DNA of 10,946 nucleotides from Candidatus Intestinimonas stercorigallinarum (GCA_019115345.1 DXDV01000161.1:1-10946), one strand, 5' to 3'. Positions 1-6,732 are shown, numbered from the stretch's first letter. Numbers and translations: made by a program. The notes: a model not told the origin generated them from the letters alone.

Positions 1-533
1 GCCACCGCCCAGCTCCGGGGGTTGCCGAACCACTCGCTGGTGGCGTTGCCGCCGGCCATGTACCGCACCGCAGTGGGGTAGAGGGACAGGCCGATGGTGA
101 AGATCACCGTGCCGGTGACCAGGGGTGGGAAGAGGGGGCGGATCCACTTCACAAAGATGCCGAAGAGGATGGCCACACAGCCGCCCACGATCTCAGCACC
201 CAGAATGGTGGCCAGATCAAACTCTCCGCCGATGGCCTGGAGGGTGGGGATGTACGCAAAGCTGATGCCCATGATGACCGGCAGCCGGGAGCCGATGCGC
301 CCAAAAATCGGGAAGAGCTGCAGCAGAGTGGCCACCGCCGTCAGGATCAGAGAGACCTGGATCATCAAGGTCCGCTCCTCGGCGGTGAGGCCGCAGGTAT
401 CCGCCACCAGAATGGCGGGAGTGATGATGCCTACCACGGCGGCCACCACATGCTGGAATCCCAGAGGGATCATCTGACCAGCGGAAGGGATCCCCTCAAA
501 TTGAAATACGCTTCCGCCTCGTTCCTTTCCCAC
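1..533 (-). CDS. NCS2-family nucleobase (xanthine/uracil-type) permease, 5' part only
   Basis: Integral membrane nucleobase:cation symporter, cut by the window start, so only about the first 177 residues are visible. The minus-strand translation shows the first transmembrane segment with the NCS2 Gln-His pair (LGFQHVV, about residues 24-30). A second hydrophobic helix with ATLLQLFPIFG follows, then the family block RLPVIMGISFAYIP. These fit the xanthine/uric acid/uracil permease family; purine versus uracil specificity cannot be settled because the later substrate-binding helices are missing. I chose the GTG at 533-531 because GAGGTG (minus strand, about 541-546) lies 7 nt upstream; the internal ATG at 473 would remove the conserved N-terminal extension and has no ribosome site. 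It is transcribed away from the ABC/xdhC operon, and that neighbourhood makes a purine substrate the better guess. Confidence 0.88.
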   Translation of the reverse strand, partial: MGKERGGSVFQFEGIPSAGQMIPLGFQHVVAAVVGIITPAILVADTCGLTAEERTLMIQVSLILTAVATLLQLFPIFGRIGSRLPVIMGISFAYIPTLQAIGGEFDLATILGAEIVGGCVAILFGIFVKWIRPLFPPLVTGTVIFTIGLSLYPTAVRYMAGGNATSEWFGNPRSWAV

Positions 534-587
534 GATTCGACACCTCACAAAAAGTTTTTTTTGCTTAATTTTTTTCATCGCAGACAC

Positions 588-616
588 ATCATACTACCGG
601 TCCCACCAAATTGCAA
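588..616 (-). promoter_or_regulatory. sigma-A promoter of the permease gene
   Basis: On the minus strand TTGCAA (616-611) is followed, after exactly 17 nt, by TATGAT (593-588). Both hexamers are near consensus. Transcription would start near 581 and leave a leader of about 48 nt before the GTG at 533, too short for a purine or xanthine riboswitch within the transcript. Confidence 0.7.
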
Positions 617-792
617 GCCGTTTTTTCCAGTTGGCCTCCAATTTTTTGGGCCCATTTTTGTGGATTTTGCTCATCCCATCCCCTGCTTCCCCGCCGTTTC
701 CACAGGTGCTCCCCTCCCTTTTTTCCTCATTTATTTCGTATGGAAATAATTTGTTTTATTTTTTTATTTAAATTAAAAAATTCATTACTTTT

Positions 793-819
793 TCTCAAAA
801 AATATTTGTTCTTTTGAGA
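793..819. repeat. inverted repeat TCTCAAAA / TTTTGAGA, possible operator
   Basis: Perfect 8-bp arms, TCTCAAAA (793-800) and TTTTGAGA (812-819), are separated by 11 bp. No long T run follows, so it is not an obvious terminator. It could be a binding site in the divergent control region. It lies about 100 bp upstream of the predicted plus-strand start. Confidence 0.4.
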
Positions 820-837
820 GAATCATAAATTCGATAT

Positions 838-857
838 TATCAAATCTAAATTTGATA
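838..857. promoter_or_regulatory. palindrome TATCAAAT-N4-ATTTGATA, candidate operator
   Basis: Perfect 8-bp arms with a 4-bp centre (CTAA). Its centre lies about 60 bp upstream of the predicted transcription start of the ABC/xdhC operon, a position typical of an activator site. The hexamer GATATT also recurs at 833 and 854, 21 bp apart and so on the same face of the helix. The regulator is unknown: the IclR protein encoded at the operon end, or a metal- or molybdate-sensing protein, would be candidates. Confidence 0.45.
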
Positions 858-873
858 TTTCCGAAACATCCCC

Positions 874-902
874 TTGCCGTCAGGGCGCAAATTTGCTACA
901 CT
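874..902 (+). promoter_or_regulatory. extended -10 promoter of the ABC/xdhC operon
   Basis: TTGCCG (874-879) is followed after 17 nt by TACACT (897-902), which is preceded by TGC (894-896), an extended -10 element. The predicted start is near 908. This rules out upstream initiation codons such as the one at 893 for the first gene of the operon. Confidence 0.6.
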
Positions 903-943
903 CATCTCACCAAACCAGAATTTTTGTTAGCGTGGTGCCTGCG

Positions 944-2038
944 ATGAATCGAGAACCCAAGCGCGTCCCCCCGCCCCGGCGGGCGGCGGCCGGACAGCTG
1001 GCGGCTCTGGGAGGGCTGCTGGCGGCGGTCTTTCTCCTCTCCTTCTGCCTGGGGCGGTATGGCGTGGCCCTGGACCAGGTGGCCCGCATCCTCCTCTACC
1101 GACTGGGGGCGGCCCTGGGGGCGCTGCTGGACCGGCTCCCCGGCGTGGAGCTGGGGCCCCTCTTCCCCCTGGAGCAGACCTGGACAGAGCAGATGGAGAC
1201 GGTGGTGATCCAGATCCGGCTGCCCCGGATCGCCATGGCCTGCCTGGTGGGCTGCTGCCTCTCGGCGGCGGGGAGCACCTACCAGGGCATCTTCCAAAAC
1301 CCCATGGCCTCCCCCGACATCTTAGGCGCCTCCTCCGGCGCGGCCTTCGGCGCCGCCCTGGCCATTTTGCTGGGGGGCGGCAGCCGGACGGTCACCCTGT
1401 CCGCCTTTTTCTTCTCCCTGCTCACCGTGGCCCTGGTCTACCTGCTGGGGTCCCGGGCGCCGGGAAAGCGGGTGCTCAACCTGGTGCTGGCCGGCATCAT
1501 GGTGAGCTCCCTCTTCACCTCCGCCACCTCTTATATTAAATTGGTGGCCGATCCCTCCAACCAGCTCCCCGAGATCACCTACTGGCTCATGGGCTCCCTC
1601 TCGGCCACCCGGCTCTCCGACGTGGCCTACGTCGTCTTTCCCATGGCCCTGGGGCTCATTCCCCTGCTCCTCCTGCGCTGGCGCATCAACCTGCTCACCC
1701 TGGGGGACGAGGAGGCCAAGACCATGGGCATCCACACCAACCGCCTGCGGCTCATTCTGGCCCTGTGCGCCACCCTGGTCACCGCCGCCGCCATCTCGGT
1801 CTCCGGCATCATCGGCTGGGTGGGGCTGGTGGTCCCCCATCTGGGCCGGCGGCTGGTGGGCAACGACTACCGCGCCCTCATGCCCGCCTCCATGCTCTTC
1901 GGGGCCTCCTTCCTGCTGGTGGTGGACAACGTCTCCCGGAATCTGCTGGCCACCGAGATCCCCATCGGCATCCTCACCGCCTTCATCGGCGCTCCCTTCT
2001 TCCTCTATCTCATGATGCGGAAAGGAGGCTTCCGGTGA
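944..2038 (+). CDS. FecCD-family ABC importer permease
   Basis: Polytopic inner-membrane subunit of a FecCD/BtuC-type (type II) ABC importer, about 364 residues. Family marks include RLPRIAMACLVG, GSTYQGIFQNPMASPDILGASSGA (in which the QNPLA-PDILG-type block is diagnostic), GSLSATR, then DEEAKTMGIH (the coupling-helix region that contacts the ATPase). The late block GIIGWVGLVVPHLGRRLVGNDYR is equally typical. Several hydrophobic helices fill the rest. This class covers iron-chelate, heme, cobalamin and molybdate/tungstate (MolB) permeases, and the sequence alone does not choose among them. The ATG at 944 is favoured because the predicted transcript starts near 908; its ribosome site (GGTG, 934-937) is weak, and GTG at 932 or 935 remains possible. 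The stop codon overlaps the start of the next gene by one base, so translation is probably coupled. Confidence 0.92.
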   Translation: MNREPKRVPPPRRAAAGQLAALGGLLAAVFLLSFCLGRYGVALDQVARILLYRLGAALGALLDRLPGVELGPLFPLEQTWTEQMETVVIQIRLPRIAMACLVGCCLSAAGSTYQGIFQNPMASPDILGASSGAAFGAALAILLGGGSRTVTLSAFFFSLLTVALVYLLGSRAPGKRVLNLVLAGIMVSSLFTSATSYIKLVADPSNQLPEITYWLMGSLSATRLSDVAYVVFPMALGLIPLLLLRWRINLLTLGDEEAKTMGIHTNRLRLILALCATLVTAAAISVSGIIGWVGLVVPHLGRRLVGNDYRALMPASMLFGASFLLVVDNVSRNLLATEIPIGILTAFIGAPFFLYLMMRKGGFR

Positions 2039-3528
2039 TGCTGGACATCCGCGATCTGCGCTTTTCCTACGGCCGCCACCCGGTGCTCCAGGGGGTCTCC
2101 CTCCGCCTGGAGCAGGGGGAGCTGGTCTTTCTCCTGGGGGCCAACGGGGCGGGCAAGTCCACCCTCTTCCGCTGCGCCCTGGGGCTGCTCCCCGGCTACG
2201 AGGGGGAGATCTCCCTTCCCCTGGGGGAGGTGCGGCGGCTCTCCGCCCGGACCCTGGCCCGGGAGATCGCCTACATCCCCCAGAACCACCACCCCGCCTT
2301 CTCCTATCCGGTGCTGGACATGGTGGTGATGGGCACCCACCACCAGCTCTCCCCCTTCTCCAACCCCGGTCCCCGGGAGGAGGCCGTGGCCATGGAGGCC
2401 CTGGAGCAGGTGGGCATCGCCCATCTGGCCCAGCGGGACTTCCTGCGTCTCTCCGGCGGGGAGCAGCAGCTGGTGCTCATCGCCCGGGCCCTGGCCCAGC
2501 AGGCCAAGATCCTCCTCATGGACGAGCCCACCTCCAGCCTGGACTTCGGCAACCGGATCCGGGTGCTGGACCAGACGGCCGAGCTGGCCCGGCGGGGCTA
2601 CGCCATCCTCCTCTCCTGCCACGACCCCCAGCTGGCCCTTCTCTACGCCCACCGGGCGGCCGCCCTCCACCAGGGCAAGATCCTGGCCGACGGCCCGCCG
2701 GGGGAGGTGCTGAACGAGGCCCTCCTGCACACCCTCTATCAGGTCCCCGTCCGCTTCACCCCCACCCAGTACGGCACCCTTCTCTCCCCCGTCCGGCAGC
2801 ACCACTACCACTGGACGGAGGAGCGGGTGGCCTACATGGAGGCGGCGGCGGAGCGGTCCGACTTCTATGAGCGCATCGCCCAGGCGGTGGCCGACGCCGT
2901 CCCCGCCGACGCCGTGGTCTGCGACGCGGGCTGCGGCCTGGGCTTTGCCAGCCTGGCCCTGGCCCCCCGCTTCCGGCGGGTGGTGGCCGCCGACCGCTCC
3001 CCCGAGGCCCTGGCGGCGCTCCGGCGGCGGAACACCTTCCCCAACCTGGACATTCAGGCGGGGGACCTCTTTTCCCAGCCTCCGGCGGAGCCCTACGACG
3101 CCATGCTCTTCTGCTTCTTCGGCTCGGCGGAGGAGATCCTCCGCTGCGCCCGGCAGCAGTGCCGGGGGACGGTGGTGGCGGTAAAGCCCGCCTGGACCCG
3201 CCACCGCTTCTCCCGGTCGGCCGGCACCGACCGGCGCCACGGCGCCGGCGCGCTGGAGGACCTGCTCACCGCCGGGGGCATCCCCTACACCCGGCGGGAG
3301 CTGGATCTGCGGCTGGACCAGCCCCTCAGGAGCGTGGACGACGGGGTGCGCTTCTTCCGGCTTTACAGCCGGGACGCCGACCCCGCCGCCATCACCGAGG
3401 ACTTCGTCCGCGCCCGGCTGGAGCCCCAGGAGGACCCGGACTACCCCTTCCGCCTGCCGGTGGAGCGGAAGGTGGTCGTCCTCACCTTTGACGCAAAGGA
3501 TATCCCCCAGGAAATGAAAGGAGATTGA
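2038..3528 (+). CDS. FecE-type ABC ATPase fused to a class I SAM-dependent methyltransferase
   Basis: A 496-residue two-domain protein. Residues 1 to about 255 are a complete FecE-like ATPase: Walker A GANGAGKST (34-42), Q-loop Gln82, signature LSGGE (138-142), Walker B ending in Asp162-Glu163, D-loop SSLD (166-169) and switch His195. After a short linker, residues from about 265 to the end form a class I methyltransferase: motif I DAGCGLG (296-302), the acidic residue of motif II at Asp319 (AADRS), and GDLF around Asp343 followed by YDAMLFCFFGS. The frame runs on without a stop. AAAGGAGG at 2021-2028 sits 9 nt before the ATG, which fixes the start; the frame stays open upstream but only as a shadow of the permease. 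FecE-class ATPases usually end near 250-260 residues, so the second half is an added catalytic domain. The ATPase should drive import through the neighbouring permease and lipoprotein. The methyl acceptor is unknown, and could be the ligand, a chelator or the transporter itself. Confidence 0.9.
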   Translation: MLDIRDLRFSYGRHPVLQGVSLRLEQGELVFLLGANGAGKSTLFRCALGLLPGYEGEISLPLGEVRRLSARTLAREIAYIPQNHHPAFSYPVLDMVVMGTHHQLSPFSNPGPREEAVAMEALEQVGIAHLAQRDFLRLSGGEQQLVLIARALAQQAKILLMDEPTSSLDFGNRIRVLDQTAELARRGYAILLSCHDPQLALLYAHRAAALHQGKILADGPPGEVLNEALLHTLYQVPVRFTPTQYGTLLSPVRQHHYHWTEERVAYMEAAAERSDFYERIAQAVADAVPADAVVCDAGCGLGFASLALAPRFRRVVAADRSPEALAALRRRNTFPNLDIQAGDLFSQPPAEPYDAMLFCFFGSAEEILRCARQQCRGTVVAVKPAWTRHRFSRSAGTDRRHGAGALEDLLTAGGIPYTRRELDLRLDQPLRSVDDGVRFFRLYSRDADPAAITEDFVRARLEPQEDPDYPFRLPVERKVVVLTFDAKDIPQEMKGD

Positions 3529-3532
3529 GATC

Positions 3533-4651
3533 ATGAAAAAGTCCTTTGCACTGCTGCTCGCCCTCGCCCTGACCCTCTCCCTGTGCGCCTGCGGCGGCGG
3601 CACCGCCGCCACCCCCACCCCCACCGCCTCCGCCCCTGCGGAGACCCAGAGCGCGGAGACCACCGCCGCCGAGACCCGGATCTTCACCGACTCCGTGGGC
3701 CGGGAGGTGGAGCTCCCCGCCCAGATCGACAAGGTGGCCGTCTCCGGCCCCCTGGCCCAGATCGTCCTCTTCGCCCTGTGCCCGGACAAGCTGGTGGGCA
3801 TCGCCAACGAGTGGGATGAGAGCGCCGAAGCCTATCTGGACACCGAGTACTACAACCTGCCCCTGCTGGGCCAGCTCTACGGCGGCAAGGGGGAACTGAA
3901 CCTGGAGACCCTCCTCTCCTCCGGCGCCCAGGTGGTCATCGACGTGGGCGAGCCCAAGGACACCATCGTGGAGGAACTGGACGCCCTCCAGGAGCAGACC
4001 GGCGTCCCCTTCGTCCACATCACCGCCACCACCCAGACCACCGGCGACGCCTACCGCCTGCTGGGGGAGCTGGTGGGCATGGAGGACGAGGCTGAGGTCC
4101 TTGCTGCCTACTGCGAGGAGACCTACGCCCGGGCCGCCGGGATCGCCGACAGCGTGGAGAAGGTGGACCTCCTCTACATCACCGGCCCCGACGGTCAGAA
4201 CGTCATCGCCCAGAGCTCCTACCACTCCGAGATCATCGACCTGCTCTCCAACAACCTGGCGGTGGTGGAGTCCCCCTCCTCCCGGGGCACCGGCAACGAG
4301 GTGGGCATGGAGCAGATCCTGCTCTGGGACCCCGACTACATCATCTTCTCCCCCGACAGCGTCTATGACAGCGTGGCCGGGGACCCCACCTGGGAGCAGC
4401 TCACCGCCATCTCCAGCGGAAACTACTACGAGACCCCTATGGGCCCCTACAACTGGATGGGCTTCCCCCCCTCCGTGCAGCGGTACCTGGGCATGATGTG
4501 GATGGCCGAGCTCCTCTACCCCGACGCCGCCGAATACGACCTCTATGAGGAGGTGGCCAAGTACTACGACCTCTTCTACCACTGCGAGCTGACCCAGGAG
4601 CAGTACGACGCCCTGGTGGCCAACTCCATCGGCAAGCGGGACGCCCAGTGA
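3533..4651 (+). CDS. FecB-type ABC substrate-binding lipoprotein
   Basis: A 372-residue extracytoplasmic binding protein anchored by a lipid. The N-terminus has Lys-Lys, a hydrophobic stretch and a lipobox LCA|C with the lipidated cysteine at position 20, then a low-complexity Thr/Pro/Ala linker. The body fits the periplasmic-binding family of iron/cobalamin/molybdate importers (PF01497 type): IFTDSVGREVELPAQIDKVAV at the start, a GAQVVIDVGEP segment, and EQILLWDPDYIIFSPDSVY in the second lobe. PMGPYNWMGFPPS (about 302-314) followed by a Tyr/Trp-rich helix resembles binding-cleft segments I recall from molybdate/tungstate or small metal-complex members; this is a weak hint, not proof. AAAGGAGA (3517-3524) is 8 nt before the ATG. 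It lies 4 bp after the ATPase-methyltransferase gene and completes the importer. Confidence 0.9.
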   Translation: MKKSFALLLALALTLSLCACGGGTAATPTPTASAPAETQSAETTAAETRIFTDSVGREVELPAQIDKVAVSGPLAQIVLFALCPDKLVGIANEWDESAEAYLDTEYYNLPLLGQLYGGKGELNLETLLSSGAQVVIDVGEPKDTIVEELDALQEQTGVPFVHITATTQTTGDAYRLLGELVGMEDEAEVLAAYCEETYARAAGIADSVEKVDLLYITGPDGQNVIAQSSYHSEIIDLLSNNLAVVESPSSRGTGNEVGMEQILLWDPDYIIFSPDSVYDSVAGDPTWEQLTAISSGNYYETPMGPYNWMGFPPSVQRYLGMMWMAELLYPDAAEYDLYEEVAKYYDLFYHCELTQEQYDALVANSIGKRDAQ

Positions 4652-4661
4652 GGTGTGTACG

Positions 4662-5675
4662 TTGAAAGAACTTTTTGACGCCCTTCGGGCGGCCCTGGAC
4701 CGGGGGGAGAAGGCCGTCCTGTGCACCATCGTGGCCAGCTCCGGCTCCGCCCCCCGCGGGGCGGGGGCCAAGATGGCCGTCTTTGCCGACGGCTCCGCCC
4801 TGGGCACCATCGGCGGCGGGGCGGTGGAGCACAAGAGCCTGGAATACGCCCTGGACCTCCTCCGCTCCGGCGGCTCCGCCCGGGTCCACGCCTTCCGCCT
4901 TACCCCCAACGAGGTCCAGGACATCGGCATGATCTGCGGCGGCAACGTGACGGTGGCCTTCCAGGTGCTGGACCGGACCGCCCTTCCCCTGGTGGAAGGG
5001 GTGCTGGACGCCCTCTCCCAGGTGGGGGAGGACGTCTGGCTGGTCACCCCGGTGGAGACCGACCTGCCCTGGGGGCTGGGCCTCTGGGACCGGACCCACG
5101 GCCTGCGCTTCAGCGCCGGGCCCGACCCGGAGCTGCTGCGGCCCATGCTCCTGCGCCGGGGCGTCCTGCGGAAGGAGTCCCCCTCCTTTTACGTGGAGCC
5201 CCTGGTCCAGGCGGGGGTGGTCTACCTCTTCGGCGGCGGCCACGTGGGCCGGGAGCTCTGCCCCGTCCTCTCCCACGTGGGCTTCCGGGTGGTCCTCTTC
5301 GACGACCGGCCCCAGGCCGCCCTGCCCGAGCGCTTCCCCCAGGCCGTCCGGATCATTCTGGGGGACTACAAAGACATCTTCCGCCATGTCGCCATCACGG
5401 AGCGGGACTACGTGGTCATCATGACCCCCGGCCACCAGAGCGACTTTGAGATCCTCAGCCAGGTCCTCACCACCCCCGCCACCTACGTGGGCTGCATCGG
5501 AAGCCGCCACAAGGTGGCCGCCACCCGGCAAAAGCTGGCCGAGCTGGGCTTCACGCCCTCCGACATGGACCGGGTCCACTCCCCCATCGGCCTGCCCATC
5601 GGCGGGGAGACGCCGGAGGAGATCGCCATCTCCATCGCCGCCGAGATGATCGCCCACCGCTCCGGCCTGGGCTGA
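4662..5675 (+). CDS. XdhC/CoxI-family molybdenum hydroxylase maturation protein
   Basis: Cytosolic maturation factor of about 337 residues. Family members bind molybdenum cofactor and help sulfurate or insert it into xanthine dehydrogenase-type molybdenum hydroxylases. The N-terminal XdhC/CoxI domain shows ATIVxSSGSxPR-like text as CTIVASSGSAPRGAGAKM (21-38) and GTIGGGAVE (48-56). The C-terminal Rossmann domain starts with YLFGGGHVGREL (GGGHVG at about 191-196) and ends with the family segments YVGCIGSRHK and SPIGLPIGGETPEEIAISIAAEMIA. I place the start at TTG 4662 rather than GTG 4653: GAGGTG (4650-4655), which overlaps the stop of the preceding gene, is ideally spaced for the TTG, and MKELFDAL matches the usual start of the family. 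Co-transcription with a FecBCD-class importer and proximity to a purine-type permease fit a role in molybdenum hydroxylase assembly. The hydroxylase itself is not in the window. Confidence 0.88.
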   Translation: MKELFDALRAALDRGEKAVLCTIVASSGSAPRGAGAKMAVFADGSALGTIGGGAVEHKSLEYALDLLRSGGSARVHAFRLTPNEVQDIGMICGGNVTVAFQVLDRTALPLVEGVLDALSQVGEDVWLVTPVETDLPWGLGLWDRTHGLRFSAGPDPELLRPMLLRRGVLRKESPSFYVEPLVQAGVVYLFGGGHVGRELCPVLSHVGFRVVLFDDRPQAALPERFPQAVRIILGDYKDIFRHVAITERDYVVIMTPGHQSDFEILSQVLTTPATYVGCIGSRHKVAATRQKLAELGFTPSDMDRVHSPIGLPIGGETPEEIAISIAAEMIAHRSGLG

Positions 5676-5684
5676 GGGGACACC

Positions 5685-6455
5685 ATGGAGGGAGGAAAAA
5701 AGATCCGCTCGGTGGACAAGGCCATGGTGTTGCTGGAGCTGCTGGGGGAGAGCCGGACCCCTCTGACCCTCTCGGAGCTGGAGCGGCGCTCCGGCATCCC
5801 CAAGAGCACCATCCACGGCCTGCTGTCCACCATGCGGGAGCACCACATGGTCTCCCAGCAGCCCGACGGCCGCTATTGCCTGGGGCTGCGGCTCTTTGAG
5901 CTGGGCTGCGCCCTCAGCGCCTCCTGGGATGTGACCACGGTGGCGGCCCCCTACCTGGCCCGGCTTTCGGCGGCCACGGGGGCCACCGCCTTTCTCTCCG
6001 CCCGCAGCGGCGGGGAGGCGGTGACCCTGGACCAGTCCAGCCAGGGGAGCGGCCTGCAGGTCGTCTCGGAGCCCGGCTGCCGTCTGCCCCTCTGCTGCAC
6101 CGCCCAGGGAAAGCTCTTCCTGGCCTACTGCCCCTCCGAGGCCGAGCGGACCCGGCTCCTCCGGGTCCACCCGCCCATGCCCCACACCCCCCACACCATT
6201 CTCGACCCCGCCGCCCTGGCGGAGGAGCTGCGGGACATCCGGACCCGGGGCTACGCCGTGGAGGACGGGGAGTACCGCATTGGTCTGCGGGGAGTGGCGG
6301 CCCCCATCTTCGGCCTGGACGGGGACCTGCGCTGCGCCCTGGGGGTGACGGGGCTCTTCCGGCGGACCACCGCCCCGGAATTTACCCTGGCCACCCGCCT
6401 GGCGGTGGAGTACGCCGCCCAGATCACCGCCGAGCTGAGCGCCCCAAGGGGCTGA
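5685..6455 (+). CDS. IclR-family transcriptional regulator
   Basis: A 256-residue cytosolic DNA-binding regulator. The N-terminal winged helix (about residues 7-70) begins RSVDKAMVLLELL and has the helix-turn-helix LTLSELERRSGIPKSTIHGLLSTM (28-49), with the wing at QQPDGRYCLGLRLFELG. The effector-binding domain (about 80-250) has the IclR texture: LPLCCTAQGKLFLAY, LRDIRTRGYAVEDGEYRIGLRGVAAPIFG and CALGVTG. IclR proteins sense small carboxylates, aromatics or purine breakdown products, and the ligand here is unknown. GAGGGG ends 5-6 nt before the ATG. It begins 9 bp after xdhC, so it is probably the last gene of the operon and a candidate regulator of it and of the divergent permease. Confidence 0.92.
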   Translation: MEGGKKIRSVDKAMVLLELLGESRTPLTLSELERRSGIPKSTIHGLLSTMREHHMVSQQPDGRYCLGLRLFELGCALSASWDVTTVAAPYLARLSAATGATAFLSARSGGEAVTLDQSSQGSGLQVVSEPGCRLPLCCTAQGKLFLAYCPSEAERTRLLRVHPPMPHTPHTILDPAALAEELRDIRTRGYAVEDGEYRIGLRGVAAPIFGLDGDLRCALGVTGLFRRTTAPEFTLATRLAVEYAAQITAELSAPRG

Positions 6456-6478
6456 CGCCCGGCGCGCCGGACACAAAA

Positions 6479-6514
6479 AGACCCGCCGCGGGACTTCGGT
6501 TCCGCGGCGGGTCT
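6479..6514. terminator. GC-rich hairpin with UUCG tetraloop after the operon
   Basis: Arms AGACCCGCCGCGG (6479-6491) and CCGCGGCGGGTCT (6502-6514) pair perfectly. The interior GACTTCGGTT continues the stem to a C(TTCG)G tetraloop, one of the most stable RNA loops. On the plus strand it is followed by CGCTTATCG, a poor U tract. The run of five A before it makes a better U tract on the minus strand. It probably ends the operon at least in part, but its polarity is odd. Confidence 0.6.
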
Positions 6515-6628
6515 CGCTTATCGAAAAACCTCCGTGAGGCAGCCTGCACCCCACCGGCGGTTTCTCTCCCGGCGGCTTGCTCCCTGTTTGTTCTTTCTGG
6601 CTCAACTCCCTGATTTTTACTTTCCCGC

Positions 6629-6657
6629 TTGCCTTGCAAGGGCTTTTGTGCTATATT
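6629..6657 (+). promoter_or_regulatory. extended -10 promoter of the SARP-like regulator gene
   Basis: TTGCCT (6629-6634), a 17-nt spacer and TATATT (6652-6657), with TGC (6649-6651) immediately before the -10. The predicted start is near 6664, giving a leader of about 70 nt. An AT-rich palindrome overlaps the -10. Confidence 0.55.
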
Positions 6658-6671
6658 ATAGAATAATATAG
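6651..6671. repeat. 21-bp palindrome over the -10, candidate operator
   Basis: Arms CTATATTAT (6651-6659) and ATAATATAG (6663-6671) are perfect inverted copies around AGA. The palindrome covers the -10 and predicted start of the SARP-like regulator gene, an ideal place for a repressor, possibly the gene's own product. Confidence 0.5.
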
Positions 6672-6732
6672 GTATAGGCGCGCGCTCCCCCGGAGCTCAC
6701 CTGCCGGTGGAGTAATTGTGAGGTGATGTCGC

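Larger units (their letters stand above)
534..943. other. AT-rich divergent intergenic control region
   Basis: This 410-bp stretch has no convincing gene. It separates the permease (minus) from the ABC/xdhC operon (plus) and is markedly AT-rich between about 720 and 860, unlike the GC-rich genes on both sides. Between about 600 and 780 the plus strand is dominated by pyrimidine runs. It contains one promoter per strand and two inverted repeats, annotated separately. I looked for purine-riboswitch core sequences on both strands and found none. The short reading frames here are low-complexity Phe/Leu/Lys-rich translations of T and A runs, with no ribosome sites. Confidence 0.75.

Noticed and set aside
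632..660. GGCC / GGGCC and CCAA / TTGG short palindromes as a terminator or operator.
   Set aside because: Arms are only 4-5 bp and lie in low-complexity sequence; chance is a sufficient explanation.
450..817. Short plus-strand open frames (450-749, 611-817) in and beside the AT-rich gap.
   Set aside because: They are Phe/Pro/Lys-rich translations of homopolymer runs, lack ribosome sites and partly overlap the permease and its promoter.
534..890. Possible purine/xanthine riboswitch upstream of the permease, expected for such genes.
   Set aside because: No purine-riboswitch core was recognisable on the minus strand, and the best promoter gives a leader of only about 48 nt.
1765..2037. N-terminal extension of the ATPase-methyltransferase frame starting at 1765.
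   Set aside because: It is the out-of-frame shadow of the permease; AAAGGAGG at 2021-2028 and the MLDIRDLRFSYG start place initiation at 2038.
2005..3807. Long minus-strand open frame (600 codons) opposite the ABC and binding-protein genes.
   Set aside because: It is a mirror of GC-rich codon bias: Gly/Val/His/Gln-rich, with no recognisable domain, opposite genes with complete motifs.
4437..6605. Minus-strand open frame of 722 codons opposite xdhC and the IclR gene.
   Set aside because: Same antisense effect; low-complexity Gly/Gln/His composition and no family match.
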